Notes: generated by a model not told the origin, from the letters alone. Shown: positions 24,853 to 33,766, counted from the first letter of the stretch. The stretch is DNA of 64,000 nt from Polaribacter vadi (GCF_018861005.1 NZ_JAHKQL010000034.1:248001-312000); one strand, 5' to 3'. Numbers and translations: made by a program.

Positions 24853-25626
24853 TTATTTTAATTGATCTAAAAAAGGTTTTAATTCTAATAATTTTATATC
24901 ATCTCGTTTTCTTAATTCCCTTAAAAACCAAACTTTATGTCCTGCTCCATAAGTAATTAAAATTCGTTTATTTTGATTCTTATATTTTTGTAAAACTTTT
25001 TCAATATTCCAATAATGTGCAATATTAATATTGTCCCAACCACCAAGGCCTAACTCTTCATTAAAAAGGTCATTATAAACTTCTAAACCAATATTATAAA
25101 TACTATCGTAAGTATTGGTATGTATAAAATAAGGATCGTTTTTATTGCCCGTAATTGCCATAATAGAATCAGATTTTCTATTAGCATCTATATATTTTTT
25201 CCAATCTTTTTTTCTTGTGGAATCTCTACTGATTGCTCTTAGTTTTTGTTGACGTTCTCTTGCCATAGAAGCAGACCAGCCTGCAGTTGGTATAATTTCA
25301 AAATCCATTGTTTTAGATAGTGGAAAAATTACTTTTGTATATTCTGGAAAACGTAAAACTCTAGGTTCTGAAATAGAATCGTCTCTTTTAAAACCTTCCA
25401 TTGCTTCTGCAAATCTATTTGGCGGAATTTCAGTTAAAATAATATCAGGATTAATTTCTGTAATTAGTTTTGTTAATTTATCGACAGAAAACTCTTTAGA
25501 AGTTAAATGACTTCCATGAATAGTTCCTAAAACTAAAACCTCATTTTTGTTGTCTGTTTCTGTTTTACAACTTGATAATAAAACGAAAAAAAAGATAACT
25601 TGAATACTTTTAAAGATTAACTTCAT
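24853..25626 (-). CDS. Lipoprotein of the TraB/DUF5694-like type
   Basis: A 257-residue lipoprotein (lipobox LSSC, Cys about residue 20). The mature part has LVLGTIHGSH (about 31-40), an NPDIILTEIPPNRFAE segment and YGAGHKVWFLREL near 228, the G-x-x-H and G-x-G-H elements of the TraB/TIKI-like fold that in some relatives forms a metalloprotease or esterase site. DUF5694 is the closest family I recall. It is the last gene of a three-gene - strand operon, 8 bases after the M28 peptidase stop. Confidence 0.65.
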   Translation of the reverse strand: MKLIFKSIQVIFFFVLLSSCKTETDNKNEVLVLGTIHGSHLTSKEFSVDKLTKLITEINPDIILTEIPPNRFAEAMEGFKRDDSISEPRVLRFPEYTKVIFPLSKTMDFEIIPTAGWSASMARERQQKLRAISRDSTRKKDWKKYIDANRKSDSIMAITGNKNDPYFIHTNTYDSIYNIGLEVYNDLFNEELGLGGWDNINIAHYWNIEKVLQKYKNQNKRILITYGAGHKVWFLRELRKRDDIKLLELKPFLDQLK

Positions 25627-25634
25627 AATTAATT

Positions 25635-26960
25635 TTATCTTAAAATTTTATTAGGGAAAACAACTACACTTTCTTCACCATTTTCACCAACAGCAGCAAC
25701 TCCAAAAAAGAAATTATCAATTACAATTCCTTCTAAAGTAAATTCTGTAGTTTCTACGTATCTAGAATTATCCCAAGTTGGAGAAGTAGTGTCTCTCCAA
25801 TAAATTTTATAACCTTTAGCTCCTTCAACTTTGTTCCATTTAAGTTTTGCAGAAGCTTCTACAATTCCGCCAATGGCAACTTCTTTAGGTGCTTCTGGTG
25901 CCCAAGCTAAACTGGCTAAATTAATTGCATTTACAGCAGTTAATTTTTTTGTGTAGGGAAAATTTACATGCTCTAAAACATCACCATAATTAATACCATT
26001 TTCGGTTCTAATATCTTGATGTTGTTGTGTGTAATTTTCATGAGCTTCCATAATTCTTATTCCTGCAAAACCTAAATCGTTAAAAGGCCTGTGATGTCCT
26101 CCACGTCCAAAACGATCTAATCTATAAATCATCATCGGATTCATTTCTGGCATATAAGTCTTCACATTTTTATGTATATATCTTGCTAACTGACGAGAAA
26201 TCCCATCAACTTCACCACCATAAAAACGACGCATTTTTCTTGCTCTTTCTGTTTCATTAGCAGGTACAGGTTCAGAGAAAATTCTAAAAGATCTATTGTC
26301 AGTAACACCATCTACACCAGTTATATTACCAATCATATCATTATTAAGAACACCAATAATTTCCCATTCTTTCTCTTTAGCATATTTTGCTAAACCAGCA
26401 CCACCAAAAAGCCCTTGTTCTTCACCAGAAAGACCAACATAAATAATGCTACTTTCAAATTTGTATTTGCTTAAAACTCTTGCTGCTTCTATAGTTCCTG
26501 CCATTCCTGAGGCATTATCATTTGCACCTGGAGCATCTGTAGTAAAATCCATAGTGTTACTTGCACGTGAATCTATATCTCCACTCATAATTACATATCT
26601 GTTAGGGTATTTTGTACCTTTTTGAATAGCAATTACGTTAACAACCCAAGCATCATGAGGTACTCTTCTATTACCTTTTTTGGTAACAAAATCTTTTTGA
26701 TAAAATACGTTTAAGCAGTTATCGCAATTTGTAGAAATGTTTTCGAATTCAGATTTTATCCATCTTCTTGCAGCTCCAATTCCTCGAGTTTCAGAAATAG
26801 TGTCAGAAAAAGTATTTCTAGTGCCAAAGTTTGCTAATTTTTTTACATCTGCTTCAATTCTATCTGCAGAAACAGCATCAATAATATCATAAATTTTTTG
26901 ATTGGTTTGTGCAGTAATTACTGCAGTAAATAAAATAAATAAGAATGTAATTTTTTTCAT
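25635..26960 (-). CDS. M28-family zinc aminopeptidase with C-terminal fibronectin-III-like domain
   Basis: A 441-residue exported peptidase (signal to about residue 17, TAQT). Metal-site motifs of M28 are visible: MSGDIDSR where the first His ligand is normally found (here Asp), APGANDNASG with the bridging Asp, GLSGEEQGLFGG with the catalytic and ligand Glu pair, NNDMIG, and IMEAHENYTQQHQD with the last His. After residue about 350 a fibronectin-III-like domain follows (ASAKLKWNKVEGAKGYKIYW). It may act in the periplasm or outside the cell. Gene spacing of 3 and 8 bases places it in the middle of its operon. Confidence 0.87.
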   Translation of the reverse strand: MKKITFLFILFTAVITAQTNQKIYDIIDAVSADRIEADVKKLANFGTRNTFSDTISETRGIGAARRWIKSEFENISTNCDNCLNVFYQKDFVTKKGNRRVPHDAWVVNVIAIQKGTKYPNRYVIMSGDIDSRASNTMDFTTDAPGANDNASGMAGTIEAARVLSKYKFESSIIYVGLSGEEQGLFGGAGLAKYAKEKEWEIIGVLNNDMIGNITGVDGVTDNRSFRIFSEPVPANETERARKMRRFYGGEVDGISRQLARYIHKNVKTYMPEMNPMMIYRLDRFGRGGHHRPFNDLGFAGIRIMEAHENYTQQHQDIRTENGINYGDVLEHVNFPYTKKLTAVNAINLASLAWAPEAPKEVAIGGIVEASAKLKWNKVEGAKGYKIYWRDTTSPTWDNSRYVETTEFTLEGIVIDNFFFGVAAVGENGEESVVVFPNKILR

Positions 26961-26963
26961 GTA

Positions 26964-28286
26964 TTACTTTTTAAATTTCCAAAAAGGAATGGTTACAATT
27001 ATAGGGTTTAAAGTATCTTTTTTTCGAATTCTTTTTCTTGTAATTTCTAAGAAATGCTTGCCATAAGATAAAGTGTCTATGTCTAAAAAAGTTTCAAAAC
27101 CCAGTCTTTTATATTTGTTTGTGGTTGCTATAAAATCTGATTCGTGTTTGTTTTTATCAATATAAATTTTATAAGTATCATTAAGAGTTTTGTAATATTC
27201 TGTTCTTAAACTATCTATTTTTTTAGGTGAATTACTTAAAGAAATTATACTAGACCTTAAACCTCTTCTGTCTTCTTTTGGTTCTAAGCCTTTATTAAAA
27301 TCATATAATCTATCTTCTAAACTTTGATTATAAATTAAAAAAACCTTTAAATAATTATCTGTTATTACTTTTGATGGAATTGAGGCAGTTTTAATAAAAT
27401 CGTTTTCATGCAATATTTGATCATCATAATTATTAGCATTTGTAAAATATTTAGATGAACTGTTTTCTTTGTTTAAATAATTAGATTTATGGTTGCTAAA
27501 TGTGGTTAAGAAAATGATGCCCACATAAATAGGTATTAAAATCCAGCTGAGTTTTTTGCCAAATTTGTTGTCTAAAAAATTGTAAACTAATGGTCTGTAT
27601 AAAAAGGATAAAGTTATAAAACTGAATATTTTATAAATAGGGAAATAGAATTTAGAAGTCCATTTTTTTCTTTTTAAAAACCCTTGACTAATAAAATCTA
27701 TGAATGTTAATAAAGCACCAAAGCAAATAAATAAAATTAATAATATGCCAATTATTAATAATATAAAACCCCAAGTATTTTGTAAATCAGTATCTATAAA
27801 AATAAAGGTTGTTAATATAATAGTAACTATGCATAATAAACAAGCCAGAAAATAGAAAATAAAAAGAAAAGAAACTGCAAAAAGTACACTACAATAATTT
27901 TCTAAATTGGCTATATACTTATCAAAAGAACCAATTCTTTTTTGTAGAAAGTTGGTGAATTTTTCTGAGTAATTAAGTTCGTTGTAATCTATGTCACCAG
28001 AAATATAACGCAAGCCTAAAGCACCAATCCATAAACCTCTTAAAATTACGTGTATTAGTAGATTAGAAACTAAAATCCAACTAGAAACTAAGGCTGCATA
28101 CCATAAAATTGTGCTTACTAAATCTTGTTCATTTTCTGCAATATCGTATCTAATTCCTATAGGTTCTATAGCAGAAAAAAGTCCGAAAATGGCAAAACCA
28201 GAGATTAGTAGTTCTAGTTGCCAACTTTCTTGTTGCAGTTTGTCTAATAATTCTCTGAATTTAGAATTTTGATAATTTTGTTCCAT
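26964..28286 (-). CDS. Uncharacterised multi-pass membrane protein
   Basis: A 440-residue protein I do not recognise. The N-terminal 290 residues hold about seven hydrophobic segments, beginning with WQLELLISGFAIFGLFSAIEP and ALVSSWILVSNLLIHVILRG; the C-terminal 150 residues are soluble and charged with a Lys/Arg-rich region and would face one side of the membrane. No transporter or enzyme motif is evident. I used the ATG at 28286; a TTG lies one codon upstream. It is the first gene of the operon with the M28 peptidase and the TraB-like lipoprotein, so an envelope role is likely. Confidence 0.7.
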   Translation of the reverse strand: MEQNYQNSKFRELLDKLQQESWQLELLISGFAIFGLFSAIEPIGIRYDIAENEQDLVSTILWYAALVSSWILVSNLLIHVILRGLWIGALGLRYISGDIDYNELNYSEKFTNFLQKRIGSFDKYIANLENYCSVLFAVSFLFIFYFLACLLCIVTIILTTFIFIDTDLQNTWGFILLIIGILLILFICFGALLTFIDFISQGFLKRKKWTSKFYFPIYKIFSFITLSFLYRPLVYNFLDNKFGKKLSWILIPIYVGIIFLTTFSNHKSNYLNKENSSSKYFTNANNYDDQILHENDFIKTASIPSKVITDNYLKVFLIYNQSLEDRLYDFNKGLEPKEDRRGLRSSIISLSNSPKKIDSLRTEYYKTLNDTYKIYIDKNKHESDFIATTNKYKRLGFETFLDIDTLSYGKHFLEITRKRIRKKDTLNPIIVTIPFWKFKK

Positions 28287-28329
28287 CAAGAAAAATATAG
28301 CTAAAGATACTTCACTTTTTAAAAACAGA

Positions 28330-28358
28330 AAACCACTTTATGTTAAATAAAGTGGTTT
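28330..28358 (-). terminator. Terminator of the DUF6249 gene
   Basis: An 11-bp perfect stem (28330-28340 with 28348-28358) and a 7-base loop. On the - strand it follows the DUF6249 stop by about 22 bases and runs into a T-rich tail. Confidence 0.75.
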
Positions 28359-28379
28359 AAGGTATGTTTTAACGAAACT

Positions 28380-28724
28380 TTATTCTTTATCTAATTTTTT
28401 AGTTAATGTAAAGCCTACAAATAAGCCAACACCAGCCATAAAGAAAATACAAGCAGGGTAAATACCATCACTATCCATAGTTGTATAAGTATCTAATAAA
28501 AGAGCTAAAAATACGCCAAGCCCAATTCCCATTAATAAAACTGCTAAATTTAAGATGATAAATTTACCTGTAGAAGATGAGGTTTTTTGATGCCCTTTCA
28601 TAAAAATTGAGGCTTCAACTCCTTTTTCTATTAAGGCCAACCTTTCTTTATTTCTTGTAGAGAAGAATAAATAAAATACTCCAAAGATGCTACCAAATAT
28701 TATTGCTAAAACTGCGATTTCCAT
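28380..28724 (-). CDS. DUF6249-type small membrane protein
   Basis: A 114-residue protein with three hydrophobic segments (about 3-21, 54-74 and 88-106) and the motif TRNKERLALIEKGVEASIF after the first helix, which I recall from DUF6249 proteins. No function is known. It is monocistronic, divergent from the sigma-factor gene across a 239-base spacer, and has its own terminator. Divergence from an ECF sigma gene raises but does not show a regulatory link. Confidence 0.7.
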   Translation of the reverse strand: MEIAVLAIIFGSIFGVFYLFFSTRNKERLALIEKGVEASIFMKGHQKTSSSTGKFIILNLAVLLMGIGLGVFLALLLDTYTTMDSDGIYPACIFFMAGVGLFVGFTLTKKLDKE

Positions 28725-28963
28725 AATTTATAATTTTAAAGTTTAAATGATTAATTTTATTGTGTTTGTAGCTTTGACGACAAATTTTAAATTAAGGTTA
28801 CAAAAAGATTCAATTTTTTTTAAAGTTTTATTTAAAAGAGTAAAAAGATCAGTTTTAAAATTATAGAAGTTATTAATAAGGTGAAAAACTTTTTTTATTT
28901 TTAATCTGATAAAAAAACACAAAAAAGTGTAACCTAATTATGCAATAGTCAGTCATAATATAA

Positions 28964-29548
28964 ATGACCAACAAAAACGACCAACTTTATATTACAAAAA
29001 TCATCAATGGAGATGTTAATGCATTTGCACATCTTGTTGATAATTATAAGAATATGGTGTTCAGTTTGGCGTTTAAAATGACAAAGAGTAGAGAAGAGGC
29101 AGAAGAAATAAGTCAAGATACATTTATAAAAGCGTTTAAAAATTTAGAGAATTTTAAAGGCGATTCTAAATTTTCTACATGGTTGTATAGAATTGCTTAT
29201 CATACAAGCTTAGATGCCATAAAAAAGAATAGAAATAATAATGCAACTTTTGAAATTAATGAAATTACATTTAATCAAATACAAGCAGTAGAAACTATTT
29301 TACAAGGTATTGAAAGAAAAGAACGCTCAAAGATTATGGATGTTTGTTTGCAAAAATTACCTGATGAACAACGTACTATAATTTGGATGTTTTATTATGA
29401 TGAATTATCTTTAAAAGAAATTATGGAAGTAACTTCTTTATCTGAAGCCAATTTAAAAGTAAAATTACATAGAGCAAGAAAAAAATTATTGACTATTGTT
29501 AAAGAAAATGTTGAACCAGAAATTATAGAAAATTATGGGAGAAAATAA
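28964..29548 (+). CDS. ECF-type RNA polymerase sigma factor
   Basis: A 194-residue sigma-70 family protein with the two ECF domains. Region 2 is seen in FAHLVDNYKNMVFSLAFKMT and EEAEEISQDTFIKAFKNLENF followed by FSTWLYRIAYHTSLDAIKK (about 17-80); region 4 in LQKLPDEQRTIIWMFYYDELSLKEIMEVT and SEANLKVKLHRARKKL (about 125-175), the helix-turn-helix for the -35 element. Its last 14 bases overlap the next gene, a two-helix membrane protein that may be its anti-sigma factor. Regulon unknown. Confidence 0.93.
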   Translation: MTNKNDQLYITKIINGDVNAFAHLVDNYKNMVFSLAFKMTKSREEAEEISQDTFIKAFKNLENFKGDSKFSTWLYRIAYHTSLDAIKKNRNNNATFEINEITFNQIQAVETILQGIERKERSKIMDVCLQKLPDEQRTIIWMFYYDELSLKEIMEVTSLSEANLKVKLHRARKKLLTIVKENVEPEIIENYGRK

Positions 29549-29945
29549 ACATATAAACGAATTAGATGCTTTTGCTAAAAAGTATGTAAAAGAAATTGAG
29601 CAAGAAAAACCATCAGCAGATTTTACAGCTTCTTTAATGAAAAATATTTTAGAAGAAAGTAAATCTAAAGTTTTTAAAACGAAAGCTTTAATTTCTAAAA
29701 AAGGATGGGCAATTATTTCTATTTTTGTTTTAGCTGTAATTTTAATTCCTTTTAAAACTTCGGAAAAGAGTTTAATAAACTCTTTAGAATTTAATTTTTC
29801 ATTTTTAGATAAAATTCAAATCCCGAATTTTTTACCAGCTATAAATCTATCAAATACAGTTTTTTATGCAATATTTTTCTTTGGATTAATGATAGTAGCC
29901 CAAGTTGTGTTTTTAAAAAAGCACTTTAATAAAAAGTTTCATTAA
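29535..29945 (+). CDS. Two-helix membrane protein, putative anti-sigma factor
   Basis: A 136-residue protein translated from an ATG overlapping the sigma gene by 14 bases. A charged N-terminal cytosolic part (1-50, INELDAFAKKYVKEIEQEKP) is followed by two hydrophobic helices (about 55-72 and 108-128). The layout of cytosolic segment, membrane helices and overlap with an ECF sigma gene fits an anti-sigma factor, although no zinc H-x3-C-x2-C anti-sigma motif is present. The sequence itself is not one I recognise. Its stop shares TTAA with the convergent TMEM175-like gene. Confidence 0.6.
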   Translation: MGENKHINELDAFAKKYVKEIEQEKPSADFTASLMKNILEESKSKVFKTKALISKKGWAIISIFVLAVILIPFKTSEKSLINSLEFNFSFLDKIQIPNFLPAINLSNTVFYAIFFFGLMIVAQVVFLKKHFNKKFH

Positions 29946-30568
29946 TATTTTAAATTGTGTTTTTTATGAAATCTAACAGAGTGAAAGTAACATAAAGGAC
30001 CTAAAAAAGCATAAATAAAACCAGGAACTCCATACATTAAACCTACTTGAAATTTAGCCAATAGAAAAGAGATAATACCTACCAGAATAAAAATTAAAAA
30101 GTGCCTAGAATAAAATAGTAACTTTAAATTTTTATCATTTTCTCTGTCTTTTTTATAGGCTCTAAAATAGAGTAAATGAAAGCAGATAAAAATTAAAGAA
30201 AACCCAATACTGTATAATTGAAAAATATTCGAAAAATTTTCTTTACTAATCATTTCACCTCCAATTCCTGTATTTAAAAGAGAACGTATTGGAAATATGT
30301 AAAATAATACTGTAAAAAGTAAAACCATATTTAAGCCAATAATCCAATTATCAATATAGTTTGTTCTTCTATAAAAGTTGTAATGTACTTTCCAAATGGC
30401 CATCATTACGAAAAAACTAACTGCAAAACTTATAAAATTGGGTAGTTCGTCTGTAAAAGAAGTAATTGAGGTATTTATACCAATATTTACAACCATTAAA
30501 GTAGCCGCAAACGCAAAAACGCCATCTGAAACGCTTTCTAATCTGTCTTTTGAGTGTATGAATTTCAT
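29942..30568 (-). CDS. TMEM175/DUF1211-family membrane protein
   Basis: A 208-residue protein with six hydrophobic segments. The start, RLESVSDGVFAFAATLMVVNI (about 9-29), matches the RxxxFSDGVFAxxxTL signature of helix 1 in TMEM175-type potassium channels, with Val in place of the usual Phe before Ser-Asp. A single six-helix repeat is the bacterial layout, which would assemble as a tetramer. It starts 7 bases after the propeller-SnoaL gene on the same strand and ends in a shared-stop overlap with the + strand gene. Confidence 0.85.
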   Translation of the reverse strand: MKFIHSKDRLESVSDGVFAFAATLMVVNIGINTSITSFTDELPNFISFAVSFFVMMAIWKVHYNFYRRTNYIDNWIIGLNMVLLFTVLFYIFPIRSLLNTGIGGEMISKENFSNIFQLYSIGFSLIFICFHLLYFRAYKKDRENDKNLKLLFYSRHFLIFILVGIISFLLAKFQVGLMYGVPGFIYAFLGPLCYFHSVRFHKKHNLKY

Positions 30569-30575
30569 TATTAAT

Positions 30576-31751
30576 TTACATAAAAGTTACACTTGTAATT
30601 TTTCCGTTTTTCATTGTATAAATAGCAACTGCTTTAAACGTTCTTCCATTTGCTGTAACCAATTCGTGGTCTATTACTTTATCTTTATAAACAATTCTTT
30701 TTAAAATTTCACAATGTAAATCTGGCGTATTTTTAAAAAATGAAGCATAGTTTTCTCTCATTTTTTCTACACCTACATAATTTATTTTATTCGGAAAATT
30801 AAACACTTTTACATTTTTAGCATAAGGTTTTAAAAATGCATCTATATCTCTTTTATTGTAACCTTGTAATTGTTCTTCTGCTAAATATTCAGGAGAAACT
30901 TCTGCAACAATAGCTAGTTTTGTACTTGTTGTATTTACGGCAATTCTGGAAATATTATTTATATTCTCATCAGTAAAATTAAAAAATAAACTAAGGTTTT
31001 TATCTTTCTGCGGATTGAATTTGTAAATAGAATTCCCTTTAGAAATTAATAAAGTACCATTTGTTAACCAAGTAACATCTTCAGATTTACCTAAAGAGCA
31101 AATTGTTTTAATTACCTGTGTTTCAGGGTTCAGAGATTTTAATAACCAATATTCTTTATTTTCTTTGCTTATAAAACTAACCAAGTTAGAATTTGGTATT
31201 TTATGAATTGATCTACCCACCATTTTGGCAACAGTAGTATTGGTTTTATTTTTTAAGTTTGATGCAATAAGGTGCAAACTATCATTTACAATTACAGAAG
31301 CAATTAATGTATTTTTATTTAACCAAAAAGGATAAGCAACTTTTAAATTTGGTAACAATTCTTTGTCTTTACCAGTTTTAAAATTATAGGTATAAAAACG
31401 TTGCAAACCATCATTATCTAGTCTTACAGCAGAAACATTTTTTGAATTCGGTATTTTCTGAGGGGAATATTCACCACCATTTTCTGTATTATTAATATAG
31501 GATATTTCTTGATCTCTTACATTGTATTTTGCAATATCTGTTTGCCCATTTCTGGCAGATGCAAACAAAACAAGATTATCATTATAAAAATACGGTTGGC
31601 TGTCATAACCTTTGTTGTTAGATATATTTTTGCCGTTTGTAAGTTTATAACTTTCACCAGAAATTTCAATATCAAAAAGATGAATTTCAGTATTTGTTTG
31701 TGCAGTAATTAAGGTTGATATAAGTAAAAAGAGAAGAATTAATTTTTTCAT
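30576..31751 (-). CDS. Exported beta-propeller (TolB-like) protein with C-terminal SnoaL-like domain
   Basis: A 391-residue protein with a signal peptide (to about 17, TAQT). Residues about 20-280 hold TolB/WD40-like propeller blades (GYDSQPYFYNDNLVLFASARNGQTDI and repeated S-P-x-x-I/P-N motifs). From about 280 the chain changes to an NTF2/SnoaL-like domain: YNKRDIDAFLKPYAKNVKVFNFP, then MRENYASFFKNTPDLHCEI and ATNGRTFKAVAIY-like strands. The combination is unusual to me. No catalytic residues are assignable. It probably shares a transcript with the TMEM175-like gene. Confidence 0.72.
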   Translation of the reverse strand: MKKLILLFLLISTLITAQTNTEIHLFDIEISGESYKLTNGKNISNNKGYDSQPYFYNDNLVLFASARNGQTDIAKYNVRDQEISYINNTENGGEYSPQKIPNSKNVSAVRLDNDGLQRFYTYNFKTGKDKELLPNLKVAYPFWLNKNTLIASVIVNDSLHLIASNLKNKTNTTVAKMVGRSIHKIPNSNLVSFISKENKEYWLLKSLNPETQVIKTICSLGKSEDVTWLTNGTLLISKGNSIYKFNPQKDKNLSLFFNFTDENINNISRIAVNTTSTKLAIVAEVSPEYLAEEQLQGYNKRDIDAFLKPYAKNVKVFNFPNKINYVGVEKMRENYASFFKNTPDLHCEILKRIVYKDKVIDHELVTANGRTFKAVAIYTMKNGKITSVTFM

Positions 31752-31789
31752 TTTAACATCGTTTTTCTCAAAGATAATAAAACAAAAAT

Positions 31790-32305
31790 TTAAATTTCTA
31801 AATACATAATATGATTTGGGTTGCTATGTGTTTCTGATATTTTAAAATCTAAACTACCAACTTTTCTAAAACCCATTTTTTTGTAGAACTTTATCCCTTT
31901 TTGGTTTTCTATCCAAACTGCTAACCAAATACCAGATTGATTATGCTTTTTGCTGAGTTGTATGTTAAAATCGAATAAAATTTTACCTAACCCTAAACCA
32001 TAAAATTCTTTCAAAAAATACAATCTGCTCATATACGTTGTGTTTTTAGCGGCTATGTTTTTGTTAATTTTATTAAAAACTATTTTTGAATATCCTGCAA
32101 TTTTATCATCAGCATAAAAAAGATAGTATTCATTTTTGGAGTCTAATAATTCTATAACGAAGTTTTTTTCACTAAAATTTTCTGCAACATAATTATCTAT
32201 ATCAGTTTTAGTAGCAGAATGTCCATGTGCAGGTAAAAATGTATCAATACTTAATTTTGATAAAAGTTTAGCATCTTTAAGTGTTGCTTTTACAATTTTA
32301 TGCAT
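31790..32305 (-). CDS. GNAT family N-acetyltransferase
   Basis: A 171-residue acetyltransferase. The central YADDKIAGYSKIVFNK strand pair and the acetyl-CoA loop region YFLKEFYGLGLGKILFDF (family Q/RxxGxG/A; here YGLGLG near 110) followed by GIWLAVWIENQKGIKFYKKMGFRKVG give a clear GNAT pattern. The acceptor is unknown. Spacing of 15 bases from the zinc metallopeptidase upstream on the same strand suggests cotranscription. Confidence 0.88.
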   Translation of the reverse strand: MHKIVKATLKDAKLLSKLSIDTFLPAHGHSATKTDIDNYVAENFSEKNFVIELLDSKNEYYLFYADDKIAGYSKIVFNKINKNIAAKNTTYMSRLYFLKEFYGLGLGKILFDFNIQLSKKHNQSGIWLAVWIENQKGIKFYKKMGFRKVGSLDFKISETHSNPNHIMYLEI

Positions 32306-32320
32306 TTATCAACCTAAAAA

Positions 32321-33214
32321 TTATAAAGTAGTTGAACTAAAAGTATCCCCTTGATTAATGTCTCCAGTTTCAAAACCTTTCTTAAACCAACGCATTCTTT
32401 GAGCGGAAGTTCCGTGCGTAAAAGAATCTGGCACAACTCTACCAGAAGATTGTTTTTGTAAACGATCATCACCAATAGCAAAAGCAGCATTTAGAGCTTC
32501 TTGCAAATCACCATCATCTATAATTAAGTTCATGTTTTTAGCATGATGCGCCCAAACACCAGCTAAAAAATCTGCTTGTAATTCTAGTTTTACAGAAAAT
32601 TGATTGTATTCTTTTTGGCTTACTCTACCTCTTAATTGTTGCATTTTATCTGTAGTACCCATTAAATTTTGAATATGATGCCCAACTTCATGAGCAATTA
32701 CATAAGCTTGTGCAAAATCTCCAGGAGCATTTAATTTGGTTTCCATTTCTTGAAAAAAACTTAAATCGATATACAATTGGTTGTCTCCAGGGCAATAAAA
32801 AGGGCCAGTTGCACTAGATGCAGATCCACAAGCAGAAGAAACTGAATTGGTAAATAAAACCAGTTTAGGTTCTTGGTAATTATTTAAAATGTTATTCCAA
32901 ACATCTTCTGTACTTCTTAAAACTCGATTACTAAATTCTGCTAATTCGTTTTCTGAAGCTGTACCTTTATAATTTGTATTTTGTATTTGATTGGTAGATC
33001 CACCAGATAAAAACTGTAAAGGATTAATACCAGAAAAATACATTAATAGACCAACAACAGCTACAATAATTAATCCTTTTTTTGTGCTAACTAGTTTTAG
33101 GATTAACGGAATTAACATTCCTGCTAAACCACTTCCTCCACTAAATCCTCTACCAGAACTTTGGCCTCTTCTATCATCTACATTAGAACTTCTCTTAGTG
33201 CTTCTCCATTTCAT
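32321..33214 (-). CDS. Neutral zinc metallopeptidase, YpfJ-like
   Basis: A 297-residue protein. The N-terminus MKWRSTKRSSNVDDRRG is typical of the family. One membrane helix (about 47-62) follows a Gly-rich stretch, placing the catalytic domain outside the membrane or in the periplasm. The zinc motif is HEVGHH (175-180) with the further ligand Glu expected in LQADFLAGVWAHH (about 211-223). CGSASSATGPFYCPGDNQLYID (about 129-150) matches the conserved pre-catalytic segment. Function of the family is not well defined. Confidence 0.88.
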   Translation of the reverse strand: MKWRSTKRSSNVDDRRGQSSGRGFSGGSGLAGMLIPLILKLVSTKKGLIIVAVVGLLMYFSGINPLQFLSGGSTNQIQNTNYKGTASENELAEFSNRVLRSTEDVWNNILNNYQEPKLVLFTNSVSSACGSASSATGPFYCPGDNQLYIDLSFFQEMETKLNAPGDFAQAYVIAHEVGHHIQNLMGTTDKMQQLRGRVSQKEYNQFSVKLELQADFLAGVWAHHAKNMNLIIDDGDLQEALNAAFAIGDDRLQKQSSGRVVPDSFTHGTSAQRMRWFKKGFETGDINQGDTFSSTTL

Positions 33215-33319
33215 AATTTCTTCATGTTTCTATTGAGGCTTAAAAGTAATAAATTTATAGAAACTTAAACAGTTATTCTTAAGCCATCATTAAATTGTTA
33301 GTAGTGCTTATTCACTTAA

Positions 33320-33766
33320 TTAATCAATTTTAGTAAAGATTTCTATATTTTTAAAAATGGTGTCATTTCTATAATATGTATTTACTTGCTTATAAGAATT
33401 TGTATTAAATTCAATTGGAATTACGTAAGTATTTACATCACTTTTCATAGATCTTGAAGTTGACGTCAATTTTTCAGTAATGGTATCATTCTTAAAAGTG
33501 TAAGTTCCATAACCACTCCAATCTACACCGTTTTTATCTGTATCTGTATTCCAAAGTACATGGCCATTCAAATATATTTTGTGCTGTACTTTATTGTATT
33601 CTTTTACAATAGTATCTGAGTTTGCTAAAGTGTAAAAAGCATCTAATTTCCAAACACCTTTTAATGGGTCTTGAACATTGTTTTTATTATTACAAGAAAC
33701 TAGTAATCCTAAAAAAACACTTAGAATAATTGCTTTAAAAATTTTAATTTTAGTTTTCATTTTCAA
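33320..33766 (-). CDS. Lipocalin-like lipoprotein
   Basis: A 148-residue lipoprotein: signal with lipobox LVSC (Cys about 25). The mature part starts with GVWKLDAFY and alternates short strands (YGTYTFKNDTITEKLT) as in lipocalin-like domains of Bacteroidota proteins (pattern L-x-G-x-W-K). It has no recognised active site. Spacers of about 105 bases before the metallopeptidase gene and 248 bases upstream suggest a single-gene unit. The upstream 248 bases (33767-34014) show no ORF or clear promoter. Confidence 0.6.
   Translation of the reverse strand: MKMKTKIKIFKAIILSVFLGLLVSCNNKNNVQDPLKGVWKLDAFYTLANSDTIVKEYNKVQHKIYLNGHVLWNTDTDKNGVDWSGYGTYTFKNDTITEKLTSTSRSMKSDVNTYVIPIEFNTNSYKQVNTYYRNDTIFKNIEIFTKID

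Noticed and set aside
28769..28776. TAGCTTTG as promoter of the sigma-factor gene
   Set aside because: It matches TAnnTTTG but lies 188 bases before the start and lacks a -33 box; not convincing.
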